From: Chelydra serpentina
Lineage: Eukaryota > Chordata > Testudines > Chelydridae
Reading direction: 5' to 3'
Length of the DNA: 64,000 nt
NCBI GenBank assembly: GCA_037349315.1
Contig: JBAIAC010000003.1
Location: 12,090,501 to 12,154,500, forward strand
Below, one piece after another: positions 44,481-56,397 of this stretch (within the stretch, counting starts at the first letter, position 1; each line of letters opens with the position of its first letter). The notes beneath the pieces were generated by a model that worked only from the letters and a program-made list of their open reading frames with translations, had not been told where the DNA came from and ran no database searches. The translations under genes and the position numbers were made by a program.

Positions 44481-47400
44481 TATTAATTAATTCATCTGTA
44501 GACTTCAGAAAAGAGACTCTTCACAGACAAGCGTTCCTTCCAGAGTTGGGTGAACAGTTCTTCAAGCGGTAAGAATGTTTCTGAACTCCATGTATTCACA
44601 TGGGTCCAGCTACGACCTAATCTTATTACTGTCTCAACTTTGGCAGACTAATTGGACACAAACGCAATGGCATTTGTATAATATCACATCACATCATGAT
44701 GCAGCCTCAAAAATCCACAGCTCCTTCAGCTCTTGCTATTCATTTTCAACCCCTGGAGCACAACTTGTACAGGGCAGGTGTGACACACTATCTCAGTGCA
44801 ACATCATTAAGGCTGGCTGTCATGCCAATAAAGTGGGAAAAGCCTTGGTGGCTTCATCACGATAGAAACCCCCATCCACCCCAAAAGTCATAATTTGTGT
44901 TTAAAACAACAAGGAAACATCACAACATGCAATATTTTCATTCTTCTTTCCATGACAAAAGCTATGGGTAGTAGTTTAAAAGCATATAAAAACAACAAAA
45001 AGCTCTGTGTTTGTGTGTGTGTGTGTCATGGAAGTGTCTTGCTCAACACAAGACTAACTGGGTAAAAAGACCATAATGTTTTATAAAAATCCCTACGATC
45101 ATCACCATTGATTTGTATTAGTATAGCACATTGGAACCTCAACCAGGGACCAGGTTCCCTTTTTGCTAGGTGCTGTACACACACAGAAGAAAAAAAGACA
45201 GCCCCTGCCCTGAAAACCTTGACAGTATAAGAAACAGACAACAAAGAGACAAGAGGGTGCACAAGGAAACAATGAGATGGTGATGGTCAGTGTGACTTCT
45301 GAATATTGGATGATTGATGGAGTTGCATAAGGAAATGACTATGTGAGGGAAAGTCTACATGTATGTGGATCCTTCCTCAGTTAGCCAGTCAGTCTGCCAG
45401 GCCACAGACAATGGTGAGTGATCAGCACTCAGTGATCATCCATTCAAAGTAAAACATCTTGGGGGCAATAGGTTTGCTCCACCTGAGAGCAGACACTTCC
45501 CCCTCCCGTCTGAAAGGACAGGGGCTTGAGAGTAGTCAGAAGCTACCAAAAAGCAGAACAAAAGGAGCAGGTGACCCCAGCAGGAGACTATAAAGGGACT
45601 CAGGCAGGGAAAGAGCTATCTTCCACCAGATTAGGGTGAGGGAGGCTGCTGCAGGGGTAAGGGAGGCAAAGGGATGGAGGACCCTGCCTGCCTGGACACA
45701 GATGATCCCTTATCTGGGTTCAGCAAGCTGGACAGTGGGTTCCAGCACTCGGAGGGTGGTGCCGGATAGGTCTGCGCCCTCTGCACGTGTAGGACCCCTG
45801 AGATTGGAGCAATGGCTGGACTCCACTCAGGCTTCAGGAGCTTGAAACACGCCAGGGATCCAGAGCCCAGAGGCCCAGGGCCCCTACAGCAGTCCTAGTG
45901 AGTGGCCATGAACGGGCGCCTGCTTGGATATGTGACATGGAAAGAAATGGTTAAAGCACACCAGCGACATAGCCGGGGTTGAGTTTTTACAGGCATCACA
46001 GCACAGGGAAGGTGCAAGGAAGGATTGGAAGGAAGACAACGAGGTGGCTTTTCAGAAGTTTTTTGCTCACAAAAATTGTGGTTGCAACAAACATCCAGCC
46101 TTAGGCTCAGGTCCAGAAAAGCAATTAAGCACATGCTTAACTGAGTCCCATTTAAATCAACTGCACTGCTCATGTGTTTAAAGCTGGGCATATGCCTGTT
46201 TTGCAAGATTGGGACCTTAAACGTCATTAAAGTCAGATCCAGCTTAGTAGTTAAATCACAAACCAAAGAGACTTTGGATTGAACCCCCAACACACAACTT
46301 TAGATTCTACTTTTTAGGTCCCAGTTCAGCAAGGTATGTGAGCACGTACTTAACTTTAAGCATAGGAGTGGTCCCACCCACTCACTACAATAGTCAGGAG
46401 GTTAATGGGTCTTTGTGACATAGAAATGTTCCAGCCTGGTGCTTTAGTATCTGAAAAGATGGCCACACAGCAACACATGGATGCAGAAACTATACAATGA
46501 GGAAGGTTTCATGCTCCCAAGTTCAATGAAAAAGTGTCTGATGTTCTGATTCACATGGTGGTGGAAGGAGGGAATAGGAAAAAGTTGCAACATGATCAAT
46601 TCTTCATGAGATGATGGAGTCTTTAAATAGACTTTTCTTTCCTAAGACTGCCTGAAATATCTAAGGTGTAACATTTAAAATTTCCATGAGTCTGAAAAGG
46701 CACCCAGGAGAGGTCTCCAGAGACCTTTTTAGAAGCCAGTCCATGCACTGAAGGTTTATATCTAGGCTTTATGTACTTTTTCTGAGTTGGCAAAGAAGTA
46801 CAGGGTTAGCTTTTTAAAAATCTATGTGGACCTAACACAGACAGCTTGGGGAGAGGGAAGAAATTGTTGAGGGCAAATCAAGGGAGAGATTCCAGTCAGA
46901 GGTGTATTTTAGTATTGAGCAATGCTTCTGCATAATTCAAACGATTTTTAATTTGTTGTTGTGTGATATAGAAAGAATGGCTTTAGCATGTGAATTGTTT
47001 TCTCACCCATTGTTTATCACGTACAGTAGCTCTTCCTTATTGAAAATGCAATTAATTGTAAGTGACAGGCACCAATACTGAGGAAAGCTTGTTTAAAGGA
47101 AGCCCAGTTTATTCACAGCTATTTATCAGTAGTTTTGCTCTCTAATCGGGTTAGCTAATGAGCTACAATAATGCAAAGTCTGTTAGCTAACCTCTAAATT
47201 GTGTTAGGTTACTTAACCTTTGATGTGAGCGTCATGCAATATAAAATAAAGGGGAAAATGTTTATAGATTGTCAGATCTGTCCTCTATTCCTCTACCAAT
47301 CCCTTTCCCTGCCTTCTCTTACCCGTCTTAATTTCCCTCAGACTGTATCATCAGAATGAGTAGAAAACCAGGCTCATGCACTTGAGCGTAGAGCCAAGTG

Positions 47401-47934
47401 AAAGTTATCTAAGGCCTGGATGCCGAAAGCACTTTATTGCCATATGTATTGCTCATTACCATGATTAGTCCACATAGATAGATTTCACCTTCAGCATGTG
47501 TATGTTTGTGGCTTTGCAGCAGGCTCACGTTCTGTTAAGGTTTTGGACTTTAAAGGAGTTGTTTATGGTTGTATTTCTGTTCACCTTTATGTTAAAAATA
47601 AACGTGTTTAAAGATATAGGTTGTGTATATACATGCTCCCATAGACACACGCTGCTTGAAAGAAATACTTCATCTTTAATTAGCATGAATCCATATACAG
47701 AGTATGCAACCTAAAACAAATTTCTATTATGAGTCCTTAATGGATGCATGGTTTGGTTGTTTGTATTACATGTTACTGACTCACACAATACGTTGCCACC
47801 TCTGACACCAGAATTTGTTGGAGTCCTTAGATCCAGAATGGAGCTTTATTCAAAATATTAGTAAAGGTTGATAACCCATTCATTCCCAGAGTGTACCCTA
47901 TCCAGAGTTAGCAATTTTAAAATGACTGCCTTAC
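44481..47934. other. Intronic sequence with scattered old repeats
   Basis: Contains an ancient repeat (45105-45250), an unclassified AG-rich block (about 45490-45900, with ACTATAAAGGGACTC at 45588-45602, possibly LTR-derived) and two foldback fragments of the AAGCACATGCTTAA family (46105-46195 and 46315-46412). No exon was recognised. Confidence 0.5.
45105..45250 (-). repeat. Ancient amniote interspersed repeat, minus strand
   Basis: ATTTGTATTAGTATAGCACA, CAGGGACCAGGTTCCCTTTT, TAGGTGCTGTACACACACAG and AGACAGCCCCTGCCCTG follow the usual order of this family. Other copies are at 7806-7910 and 9176-9260. Confidence 0.8.
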
Positions 47935-47942
47935 CATTCTAG

Positions 47943-48142
47943 AAGAGCATGGATGAGGTAATATCTTTTGCTGGACCAAGCTCTGTTGATGAAAAAGACA
48001 AGCTTTGCCGCTACACAGACCGGAAGAGCTCTATGTAGCTCGAAAGCTTGTTTTTCGCATCAACACAAATTGGTCCAATAAAAGATCTCACCCACCTTGT
48101 CTCTCTAATATCCTGGAACTAACATGGCTACAACACTGTAAA
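47943..48142. mobile_element. Snap-back retroelement with 8-bp direct repeat
   Basis: CATTCTAG flanks both sides (47935-47942 and 48143-48150). Inside, the left part (GGTAATATCTTTTGCTGGAC, GACAAGCTTTGCC) is inverted relative to the right (CGAAAGCTTGTTTTTCGC, TTGGTCCAATAAAAGATCTC). It ends CTAACATGGCTACAACACTG, the typical terminus of the family. The hairpin GAGCTCTATGTAGCTC lies before CGAAAGCTTG. Confidence 0.85.
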
Positions 48143-48150
48143 CATTCTAG

Positions 48151-48963
48151 CGGATACAGTTGCCTTATAGTGGCATTTATAAATCATTATTTATGTAAAA
48201 TTAAATCAGGCCTGACTACTTCTCTTTCACTTTTCTCTGATGCCAAAGTGCTCCAGATCTCGAGAGTCACGACTAATAAGAGCACTCAGAACTAACCTTG
48301 TAAATCTCTCTGAAATCAAAGAATAAATTTTGACTCTTTTGCTTTGAATCAATGAACAAGGCTTCATAGCCTTTGTTACGCTGCCCATCAGGGAGCTGTG
48401 ATTGATTCCTGCAGTTGCCTGTGAGGAAGAGAACCAAACAGCTTGCTTCTAGTAATGCTAGACAGGGAGCAGATGATCAGATTCCTGTGCTATAAAAGAA
48501 GCAGCTAAGAAGAACCCAGAACATATCCCTGCAGTTCAGCAAACGAAGACTTCAGAAGGAGGGTAAATCTGTTAAAAGATGTATGCATCACAATATTGTC
48601 ACACAATCAACTCTGAAGTGTTTACTTCGTGTAACAGATACTGTAAGCAATGAGGGTTTAGGGTTCCAGTGACTCTGGATCAATAATACTATATAGTTAA
48701 TGTATAGATTAGGCAATAAAGACACTGCAGCAGGTCTGTCTTGCTGGGATTATGGATATCATCATGCCTTGGGCAAGCTCGGCATCGCGCCAAAAGCTGA
48801 GCCCAGCAATGTAATAGCCCAAACATCACACACCCTAGAGCAGCTGAATGCGATTACTCTGCAGCACATTCTAAAACCAGTTACTCGGGATGGATTATTT
48901 GATTTGTAACTGTGTAAGAGAGATCAGAATCTGACTCTTTTAATGTGAACTCTTTGAGCAGGG
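48151..48963. other. Intronic sequence
   Basis: Mostly unique DNA. The last 35 bases (TGAACTCTTTGAGCAGGGAC) resemble the start of the ancient repeat family seen at 7806-7910, which would then have been the target of the hAT at 48972. Confidence 0.5.
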
Positions 48964-48971
48964 ACTGGGGG

Positions 48972-49346
48972 CATAGGCGCCGACTTCGTGGGTGCTCCGG
49001 GGCTGGAGCACCCATGGGAAAAAATTGGTGGGTGCTCTGCACCCACCGGCAGCTCCCCGCCCGCCCCGGACCCGCGGCAAACTTACCGTAGCACCGGGAG
49101 ATGTTGCGGGGCCCCGCCCCTGACGCTGGGCAACGTTGCGTCGGCGGCGGGCCCCCGCAACGTCACCCGGCGTTGGGGGCGGGGCCTGGCGTCGGGGCCC
49201 CGCAACGTCACCCGGCGTCGGGGCCTCGCAACGTCACCCGGCGTCGGAGGCAGGGCCTGGCGTCGGGGGCGGGGCCCGGGGGCGGGGCCCGGCCCCCGAC
49301 ACCGGGCATCAGCACCCACGGACATAACCGGAAGTTGGCGGCTGTG
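48972..49346. mobile_element. GC-rich hAT-like element with internal tandem repeat
   Basis: The 375-bp insertion starts CATAGGCGCCGACTTC and ends GAAGTTGGCGGCTGTG (inverted termini), flanked by the identical 8-mer ACTGGGGG (48964-48971 and 49347-49354). The centre is a degenerate minisatellite built on GCAACGTCACCCGGCGTCGG, repeated about four times. The several ORFs crossing it are repeat artefacts. Confidence 0.92.
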
Positions 49347-49503
49347 ACTGGGGGCCTATACTATGCACCTTGTACAGTCGTTTGAGAGGAAATGGGTGCA
49401 AAACACTAGAATGGACATGTTTTACACCCACTGTGCAAAGGAGTAAATGACTAACCAAGGTGCATGGCAATAGAGAATCAGGCCCTTTCACTTCTGTCAG
49501 TAA

Positions 49504-49713
49504 GGCTTTGGCTACGCTCGAAACGTCAAAGCGCCGTCGCGGCAGCGCTACCACGGCTGCTCTCCCAGCGCTGCAGGCACTCCACCTTCCAGCCCTGGGG
49601 CACCGGCTACACTGGCGCTTTACAGCGCTGTCACGTGCTGCGCTCAGGGGGGTGTTTTTTCACACCCGAGTGAGAAAGTTGCACCGCTGTAACGTGCCAG
49701 TGTAGCCATAGCC
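49504..49713. mobile_element. Harbinger-like foldback MITE, copy B
   Basis: It starts GGCTTTGGCTACGCTCGAAA and ends AGTGTAGCCATAGCC, between TAA trinucleotides (49501-49503 and 49714-49716). It is the same family as 38216-38478 in inverted orientation, sharing GGGGTGTTTTTTCACACCC-type and GCGCTTTACAGCGCTG blocks. Confidence 0.88.
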
Positions 49714-49836
49714 TAAGTTGCCATGTACTCCTGTGATGCTCCGTAAATAATTATAATTAGAAAATGGCCCTGTGCCAATATTATAGCAATGCAAAAATTG
49801 TATCAGTTGCTTACGTCCCTTTGCGTGCAAAAGGAG

Positions 49837-50552
49837 TAGGGCTGCCAACTTTCTAATCACACAAAACTGAACACCCTTGCCCCAGCCTCCTGCCCCGCCC
49901 ATGCCCTGTGGCCCCACCCCTGCCCCTTCTCTGAGGCACCGATCCCGCTCACTCCATCCCCCCTCCCTCTCCCTGACCCTCACTCTCTCACCGGGATGGG
50001 GCAGGGATGCAGGAGGGAGATCAGGGCTGGGGCAGGGGGTTGGGGTGCAGACTCCGGCTGGGGGGTGTGGGCTATGGGGTGGTGCTGGGGATGGGGGGTT
50101 GGGGTGCAGGAGGGGGATATGGGCTGGGGCAGGGGGTTGGGGTGCAGACTCCGGCTGGGGGGTGTGGGCTTTGGGGTGGTGCTGGGGATGGGGGGCTTGG
50201 GGTTCAGGAGGGGGATCAGGGCTGGGGCAGGGGGTTGGGGTGCAGGCTCCGGAAGGGAGCTAGGGTGTGGGAGGGGGTTCCAACCTGGGGCAGGGGGTTG
50301 GGGTGCAGGCTCTGGCTGGCTGCTCCCAGAAGTGGCTGACATGTCCGTCCCCTGGGAGGAGGCATGGCCAGGGCGCGCGGAGCCCCCGTGGCCAGCCCTG
50401 TGCCTAGGAGTCGGACATGCTGGCCGCTTCCGGGAGCCGGGCAGCGAGCCTGCCTTAGCCCTGTTGCGCCGCCGACCGGACTTTTAGCACCACCACCAGA
50501 GTCCCTTTTTGACCAGGCATTCCCATCAAAAACCGGATGCCTAGCAACCCTA
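49837..50552. mobile_element. hAT-like element with G-rich minisatellite core
   Basis: The 716-bp insertion starts TAGGGCTGCCAACTTTCTAA and ends GATGCCTAGCAACCCTA, flanked by the identical 8-mer AAAAGGAG (49829-49836 and 50553-50560). The core repeats a unit of about 115 bp built from GGGCTGGGGCAGGGGGTTGG, GTGCAGACTCCGGCTGGGGG and GGTGGTGCTGGGGATGGGGG, roughly two and a half times. One strand is almost pure G-rich and could form G-quadruplexes. Long frames in all phases (up to 163 codons) reflect the lack of stops in G-rich repeats. Confidence 0.93.
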
Positions 50553-50659
50553 AAAAGGAGTTAGATTAGGGTAAAAAGAAAGCCAAGTTAAAAACTGACC
50601 TAAAATGAAAGAAAATGTTTCAAACACAAGCACCGTTTTTCACCTTAATCACAGTCATG

Positions 50660-51660
50660 GAAATGTAGGGCAGAGGGGTATCTCAAGAGGTCGTTTTGTC
50701 CACCCGCCCTGCTCTGAGGCAAGATTAAGTAGACCTAGACCATCCCTGGCAGGAGGTTAACTAACCTGCTGTTAAAAATTTCCAGTAATGGGGATTCCAC
50801 AACCTTCCTAAGTATCCTGCTCCAGTGCTGAAATACCCTTAGAGCTGGAAAGTTTTTCCCCCTAAAATCTAACCTCAATCTCCCTTGCTGCGAACCAAGC
50901 CAATTACTTCTTGTCCTACCTTCAGTGGACATGGAGAACAATTGATCACTGTCTGCTTTGTAACAGCTTTTAACATATTGGAAGGCCGTTAACATGTGCC
51001 CCCTCGGCCCTCTCTTCTCTTGACTAAACATGCTCAAATTCTTTCAACTTTTCCTCATAGGTCAGGTTTTCTAAATCTCTTATCATTTTTACTGATCTCC
51101 TCTGGATTCTCTCACATTTGCTCGCATCTTTCTAAAAGTGTGGCACCCAAAACTGAACACAATACTCTGGCTGAGGCCTCACCAGGGTCAAGAAGAGTGG
51201 GACAAATACCTCCTGTCTCTTACATACGACACTCCTGGTAATACGTCCAAGGAATGACATTTGCCTCTCTCACAACTGTATCACATTTTTCACTGATTCA
51301 ATTTGTAACCCATTATAACCCACAGATCCTTTCCTGCAGGACTACTGTCTAGCCACTTATTCGGCATTTTTTATTCATGCATTTGATTTTTCCTTCCTAA
51401 GTACAATACTTAGCACTTGTCTTTATTGAATTTCATTTTTTTATATCAGACCAATTGTCCAATTTATCTAGATCATTTTGAAATCTAATCCTGTCCTCCA
51501 AAGTGCACACACACACACCCCAGCTTGATATCATCTGCAAATTTTACAAGCACACTCTCCAGTCCATCATCCCAGTCATTAGTGAACACGTTGAATAGTT
51601 TTGGACTCCGCGCAGGACTCCACTGGATACATCCTCTCAGTCTGGCAGTGAATATTCCAC
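50660..51660 (-). mobile_element. CR1 LINE 3' part, minus strand
   Basis: The minus strand reads the CR1 RT C-terminus (frame 50735-51037: YVKSCYKADSDQLF, STEGRTRSNWLGSQQGRLRL) and continues 5' through CCAAAACTGAACACAATACT and CAATTGTCCAATTTATCTAG to about 51660. It is old, frameshifted and 5' truncated. Confidence 0.9.
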
Positions 51661-52113
51661 TTAATTTCTTTTTCCTCCTTCCCATTCCTGATATACTGCC
51701 AAGTTCTCCCCTCCACATACCCATTTTCCGACCTGCACTAAGGCTTCCTACATCTTTAACTCCCCTCCCACCTACCTCAAACTGATTTTTAAACTATGTT
51801 AAATGCTGGGATTGACTCAGCTGCAGTATGGCCTCCAGCGCCGCAGCCGAGAGAAGCCTGCTCGTGTCTCCTGTGGAGCACCACTCACACTGGCCAAGGG
51901 CAGGTGAGTCTTTGCTTTGGAGAAGTGCCTGGTTGTCGAGTGTTCCCCAGCCCCACATGTGACAGTTGATGCAAAGGAGCTAATTTGCCCATTCCATTTC
52001 CACGTTAGCCCATGCTCCCCACAACAGATCCTGCTCTGTCTGTTCCCCCTTTCTCTCCTGCCCTGCCCCACAGGCCCTCACCAACCCTGCCTGGGGGACA
52101 CTGAGGTTGCCAA

Positions 52114-52147
52114 CCCCACCCCCCCCACACACACACACACACACACC
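52114..52147. repeat. (C)n(CA)n microsatellite
   Basis: A run of C followed by about 12 CA units. Confidence 0.95.
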
Positions 52148-53473
52148 CCTTCCCTCTCCGCTGCTCCAGGTGAGCGGCCCCTGCTCAGCAGGCACTACAG
52201 AGTCTAGGCTGACCTGCAGCACAACCTGCCCACCCACTGAGAAGCTAGCGTCGGCTGGGCTGCAGGCACACGGGAGGGGAGGCTGCATGCAGGAGTGTCG
52301 TGCTCAACCCTGGACCCTGCTGTGGCCTCCACATGCCATAGAAGGGCCCACGACAGTCCAGGGAAGAATTCCTTCAGCACAGGGACAGCACAAGTGAGCC
52401 TACACTCCCTGCAGGCCACACTGGTGGGGCAGGGCTGGAGATGGACTAGGGCAAGAAGGGTGTGCCCGTAGCACTCAGTGCTTTGGGGAGCGTGGGCTGC
52501 ACAAGCCCCAGGCAGTCATGGGGGGCTGCCGCAATTCAGAGTGCCCCCAGGGCTGCTCTAACTCACCCCAGGCACCACTGAGGCCCCTACAACTGTCAAC
52601 AATCCAGGCAGCACAAAAACACAATCCCCCCCCTTTGCACCGTCCCATTGGATGTGCCTCTCCAAAGGTCCAGTGCAGACTCTGCCCCGGCTCTGAAGCT
52701 GCCCCGGGCCATGTCTCTAAGCTATACCTGTGAGAGTCACTACACCAGCAGTCCTGTCTGCTTCCCCTCCACCACTCAAGTGTGGACAGTAACGTTGGCT
52801 AACGACTGGCAATAGAATGCCCTCACATGAGGAAAATTACCTTAATTAGTGATGGGCCAAAGCAATGCCAGAATGGGGCTGACACCAGGGGGTTAGCAGG
52901 CCAGTCCCAATCTGTGAAAATGTTCATCATCTCTCCCTCCCAGTTACCTGCACACACGCGATGGAAAAGTCAGTCAGCATGGAGGAAATTGCTCCATAAG
53001 GAGAAATGCTCACAAGAAACTCAAAGCACTGAAGAATAGGGGTGGAAGGAACAAACAAGAGTAAATTCTCCCATGCACAAATAAACGCGTTCTTCACAAG
53101 TGGCCCACATTTCCTGCCAGTGCCAATGGGATCATTAGGCTCTATCCAGCTGTTTAAGGGTCCCGCTTTGGAGTGAGTGACCCATTAAAACGCATGCTCA
53201 GGAGCTGCTCGCACATTCCCTTCTCAGAACACTGGCCAACCAGCGCGAGCAGCACACCAGCTAGGAGTGAAGCAAGAAGACAGAGGGAATGGTGTGCGCA
53301 TGTCTGACCGACAGACAGACAACACGGCTGCAAGAAAGATGATTAGCATGGCCATGAAGAAGTCAGTTGGTCCCAGTTAGTAAACCACCTGCTGGGAACT
53401 CATGAGGCATTAGTGGGAACGGTTCTGCTTTTTGTTCCTTTGGTTTTACTGTAAATCCTAACTCACAGATGGA

Positions 53474-53516
53474 GGGGGGGGGGGCGGGGAGAGAGAGAGA
53501 GAGAGAGAGAGAGAGA
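53474..53516. repeat. (G)n(GA)n microsatellite
   Basis: A G run of ten bases, one C and four G, then about 13 GA units. Confidence 0.95.
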
Positions 53517-55408
53517 ACCCAGCCGCCACTGAGCAGTATGAAAAAGTGCTACTTCACATACCGAATCCTCAAGCATAGCAAATAGCGTATCACTCAAAAG
53601 ACCACTCTGGGACTGTCAGTGTTGGAGTGGAACGCTGCTGCATCCTACCTCCACACGGAGTGCAGCCGAGAGAGCAAGCTAAGCTCCTGGCTACTCTACA
53701 TCTGTCCAGATTGTCCCAGAACTCACGCGCCCAAAGATGGCTGTGGTAGCAGGTGAAACACAGTCATGGGTGACACACATGGTGGGGGGCGGGGGAAAGC
53801 TGTTCTGTGGATACATCTCAGTGGGGTTTGCTGCAACCTTGTAAAAAGAATGGTCTCAAACTGGATACAAAAATAGGGTTATAGTAGTGCAGCTATAGCC
53901 TGAAAGGTTACCAGCTCCATCTTTTTTCTGTTTTCCCTTTAGGATGAGGGGCAAGAAAGAACTAACTTCCCATCCTTCCCCCACTGCCCCACATCAGCTT
54001 GCTGCCTGTGTCGCACACCAGGACAATCATTTCATCTCAGATGCAATCTACAAAACTTCCCTGCCACACATGTAATATTCATGATTCAAAGAGGGTATAA
54101 TGGTTAGACAACAAAGGTCAAAATAGCTTGTATTGTCAGAGGGACGGAGAACGCTGTCCATGAACAGCCACCCCACTGGGTACTGGCTTTCTCTATCTTC
54201 GCCAAGGGGTCTCAAACTGATTTAAAATGACAGGGGAGGGAGAAAGGAGAAAGAAAGAACAAACAAACACAGAAGTGAATCAGAGCAGACTCAAATCAGC
54301 AGCATAGGTCTCAGCAGTGTTCAGAAAGGCTGATCTATTCGATAAAAAACACAATCACCTCTCCCCCTAACATTGTTAGGATGGGGTGGCACAGGGCCTA
54401 AAGGAGACCAGAAAATAACTGCTAGTGTGACACAAAATCACACACCTCCAGTTTCCCAGGTAATCTCTTATTTTAACCATTTAAAATAATTGCAGCTCCC
54501 CAGCCCATTTGCTTTTGCTCCCAATTTCTCCTTTAATATTTGTCCTTTTATCTCAAATACAAAGAACAAATGCAATCATGGGCATGGCCAGCCAAGAAGC
54601 TTGCACGGTAACAGCGGAAAGAGAGGTCCCACTGTGGACCACATTTCGAAGACACTCTTACGTTACAGACTTTGAGCAATTTTTTTTCAAACTCGGGTGT
54701 CCAAAATTAGGCACTTAAATCAACCATCAACAAGCGGCCTCCTTTCCAGATGTGCTGAGCACTTGCAGCTCCTCTTCCAGTCTGTGCAGAGTGGGGTGTA
54801 CCATCACCGACCAGAGAGCCAGGAAGTAACAGAGGCTGAGATTCCAGGTGGGTGCATATTGCCAGACGCTCCCCTCCTTCCCTAAACAAGTGTCAATCAG
54901 CAGCAGCTATCATATATACAGACAGCAAGGGAGCCAGGTGGAAGCGGAATGGGGGAAGTGGGTATCCTGACAGAGATAATTACTGGTGAGGAATTTGTTC
55001 CTGTAGTGTTTCTTGTCTTCCTTCCAGAGAACTCAGGGTGCCTCATAAAGACTGATTTATTCAGACTCACAACACTCCTGTGAAGCAGACCTGATAATGT
55101 CCTTCTCAGTGTTGGCACCATGAAGGGAAAAAGAATGAAATATACTGTAATTCTAGTCTCCCCACAACATGCCTCAACTTTGCTGCCTGTTTCCTCAATA
55201 CAAAGAGCCACAAGGTGTAATCTGTGCCTCGTTAGCTGGTTTCTTCCTTCCCGTTCCACACTGCGGCTCTCACACAACCTGCTGGGTTCACCCTCCGTGA
55301 CTATCCAACCTGACTCCCTGCTTCTGCTCCCCACTCTATCAGTTGGCCCAGGAACCAACTGTTGGCAGTAGGGTTGGCTAGAAGCCCATGGGCAAGGGTC
55401 AGGGAAGG

Positions 55409-56392
55409 TGTGACAGTGCAACGACTCACCCCTGTGGAGTCTCCTGCTGGTCTCGCCGGGAATTATCTCTTCCAGCCTCTGGAGCGCCCTCTGCAGGCCA
55501 GTGTCTTGTTGCCGCTGGGCCCCGAGTCCCTCCTGGACCCCGGTGCCCCTTTCCCTGGGGTGCTGCCCCCTGGCAGTGCCCCCTTGGTCTGGGTCTCCCC
55601 TCCCAGGGGAACCCCAACCCCCTATCCTCACCTCAGTATTTGGCTAATGCCAGTCACCGCCTAGCCCCCGTTCACTGGGGCAGACTGCAGTATATAAGCC
55701 ACTCACAGGGCCAGCTCCAGGCACCAGCTTTCCAAGCTGGTGCTTGGGGCGGCAGGCATGAATGGGGCGGCAGTCCGAGTCCCGCGGCGGCAATCCAGCG
55801 GCAGGTCCGCTCTTCCTGCCGCCGAATTGCCACCGCGGGACTCGGACTGCCACCCCATTCTCGCCTGCCGCGGCTGCAATGGGGCGACAGGTCCACTGCC
55901 CTTTCCTTTCCACCGTGGACTGGGACTGCCTGCGTCGGGGGCGGGGCCACCACCCCTGCTTGGGGCAGCAAAATTGTAAGAGCCGGCCCTGGCCACTCAA
56001 CACAGGCAAAGGGGCATTTGGACCTGCTGCCTCTGCCTACCTGTTGGCTGCCCCCTGCAACCCCAGTACCTTTTATAGCCTTAGTCTAGGCCTGCAGCCT
56101 GGGGTGGGGTTTCCAGGCCAGAGCTCCCGCGCTCCTCCGGCCTTCCCCCGGCCCTGCTCCACTCCGGGTACCTTCTCAGGCTTCCCAGCAGCCAGGCCCA
56201 TCCCCTTCCACAGCTAAAGGAAACTGTCTGAGCTCCTGGCTAGCAGCCCTTTGATAAGGGCCTGCTGCGGCCTGATTTGGGTGTGGCCCAGCTGCGACTG
56301 CTTCCCCAATCAGCCAGCTATTCCCCTTCACAGCCCTCTCCCTGGCTGCTTTAACCCCTTTAGGGCAGGAGCGGGGTAGCCACCCCGTTACA
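55409..56392 (-). mobile_element. LTR of an endogenous retrovirus-like element with a nested hAT MITE
   Basis: On the minus strand the element starts TGTAACGGGGTGGCTACC and ends CGTTGCACTGTCACA. A CTATAAAAGG box (plus 56070-56080) fits this direction. The flanks are GAAGG (55404-55408) and GAGGG (56393-56397), a five-base duplication with one mismatch. The hAT MITE at 55706-55991 lies inside, so the LTR itself is about 690 bp. There are no internal genes. The large plus- and minus-strand frames here are artefacts of the GC-rich sequence. Confidence 0.8.
55706..55991. mobile_element. hAT MITE inside the LTR, perfect 8-bp duplication
   Basis: The element begins CAGGGCCAGCTCCAGGCACC and ends AGAGCCGGCCCTG, flanked by the identical 8-mer GCCACTCA (55698-55705 and 55992-55999). 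It is GC-rich with a strong internal hairpin (GTCCGAGTCCCGCGG versus CCGCGGGACTCGGAC). The ORFs across it on both strands arise from that symmetry. Confidence 0.94.
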
Positions 56393-56397
56393 GAGGG

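Larger units (their letters stand above)
51661..55403. other. Intronic sequence, locally GC-rich, with microsatellites
   Basis: Contains a C/CA run (52114-52147), a G and GA run (53474-53516) and a GC-rich unclassified block (51810-52740) with several overlapping short frames on both strands but no recognisable protein. The minus-strand frame 54897-55631 (244 codons) runs into the LTR beginning at 55409 and is not coding-like. Confidence 0.5.

Noticed and set aside
49081..49300. CpG island promoter
   Set aside because: The CpG density comes entirely from a tandem repeat inside a transposon with a perfect 8-bp duplication, and no transcript start or exon is evident.
49877..50487. Gly/Trp-rich frames of 110-163 codons in all phases
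   Set aside because: They are translations of the G-rich minisatellite in a hAT-like element. A repeat without stops reads open in every frame.
54897..55631. Minus-strand open frame of 244 codons
   Set aside because: It runs from plain intron into the LTR that begins at 55409. The composition is GC-driven, no domain is visible, and overlapping long frames exist on the other strand.
55388..56217. Several overlapping frames of 97-233 codons on both strands
   Set aside because: They lie across an LTR and a nested palindromic MITE. GC-rich palindromes give long open frames on both strands.
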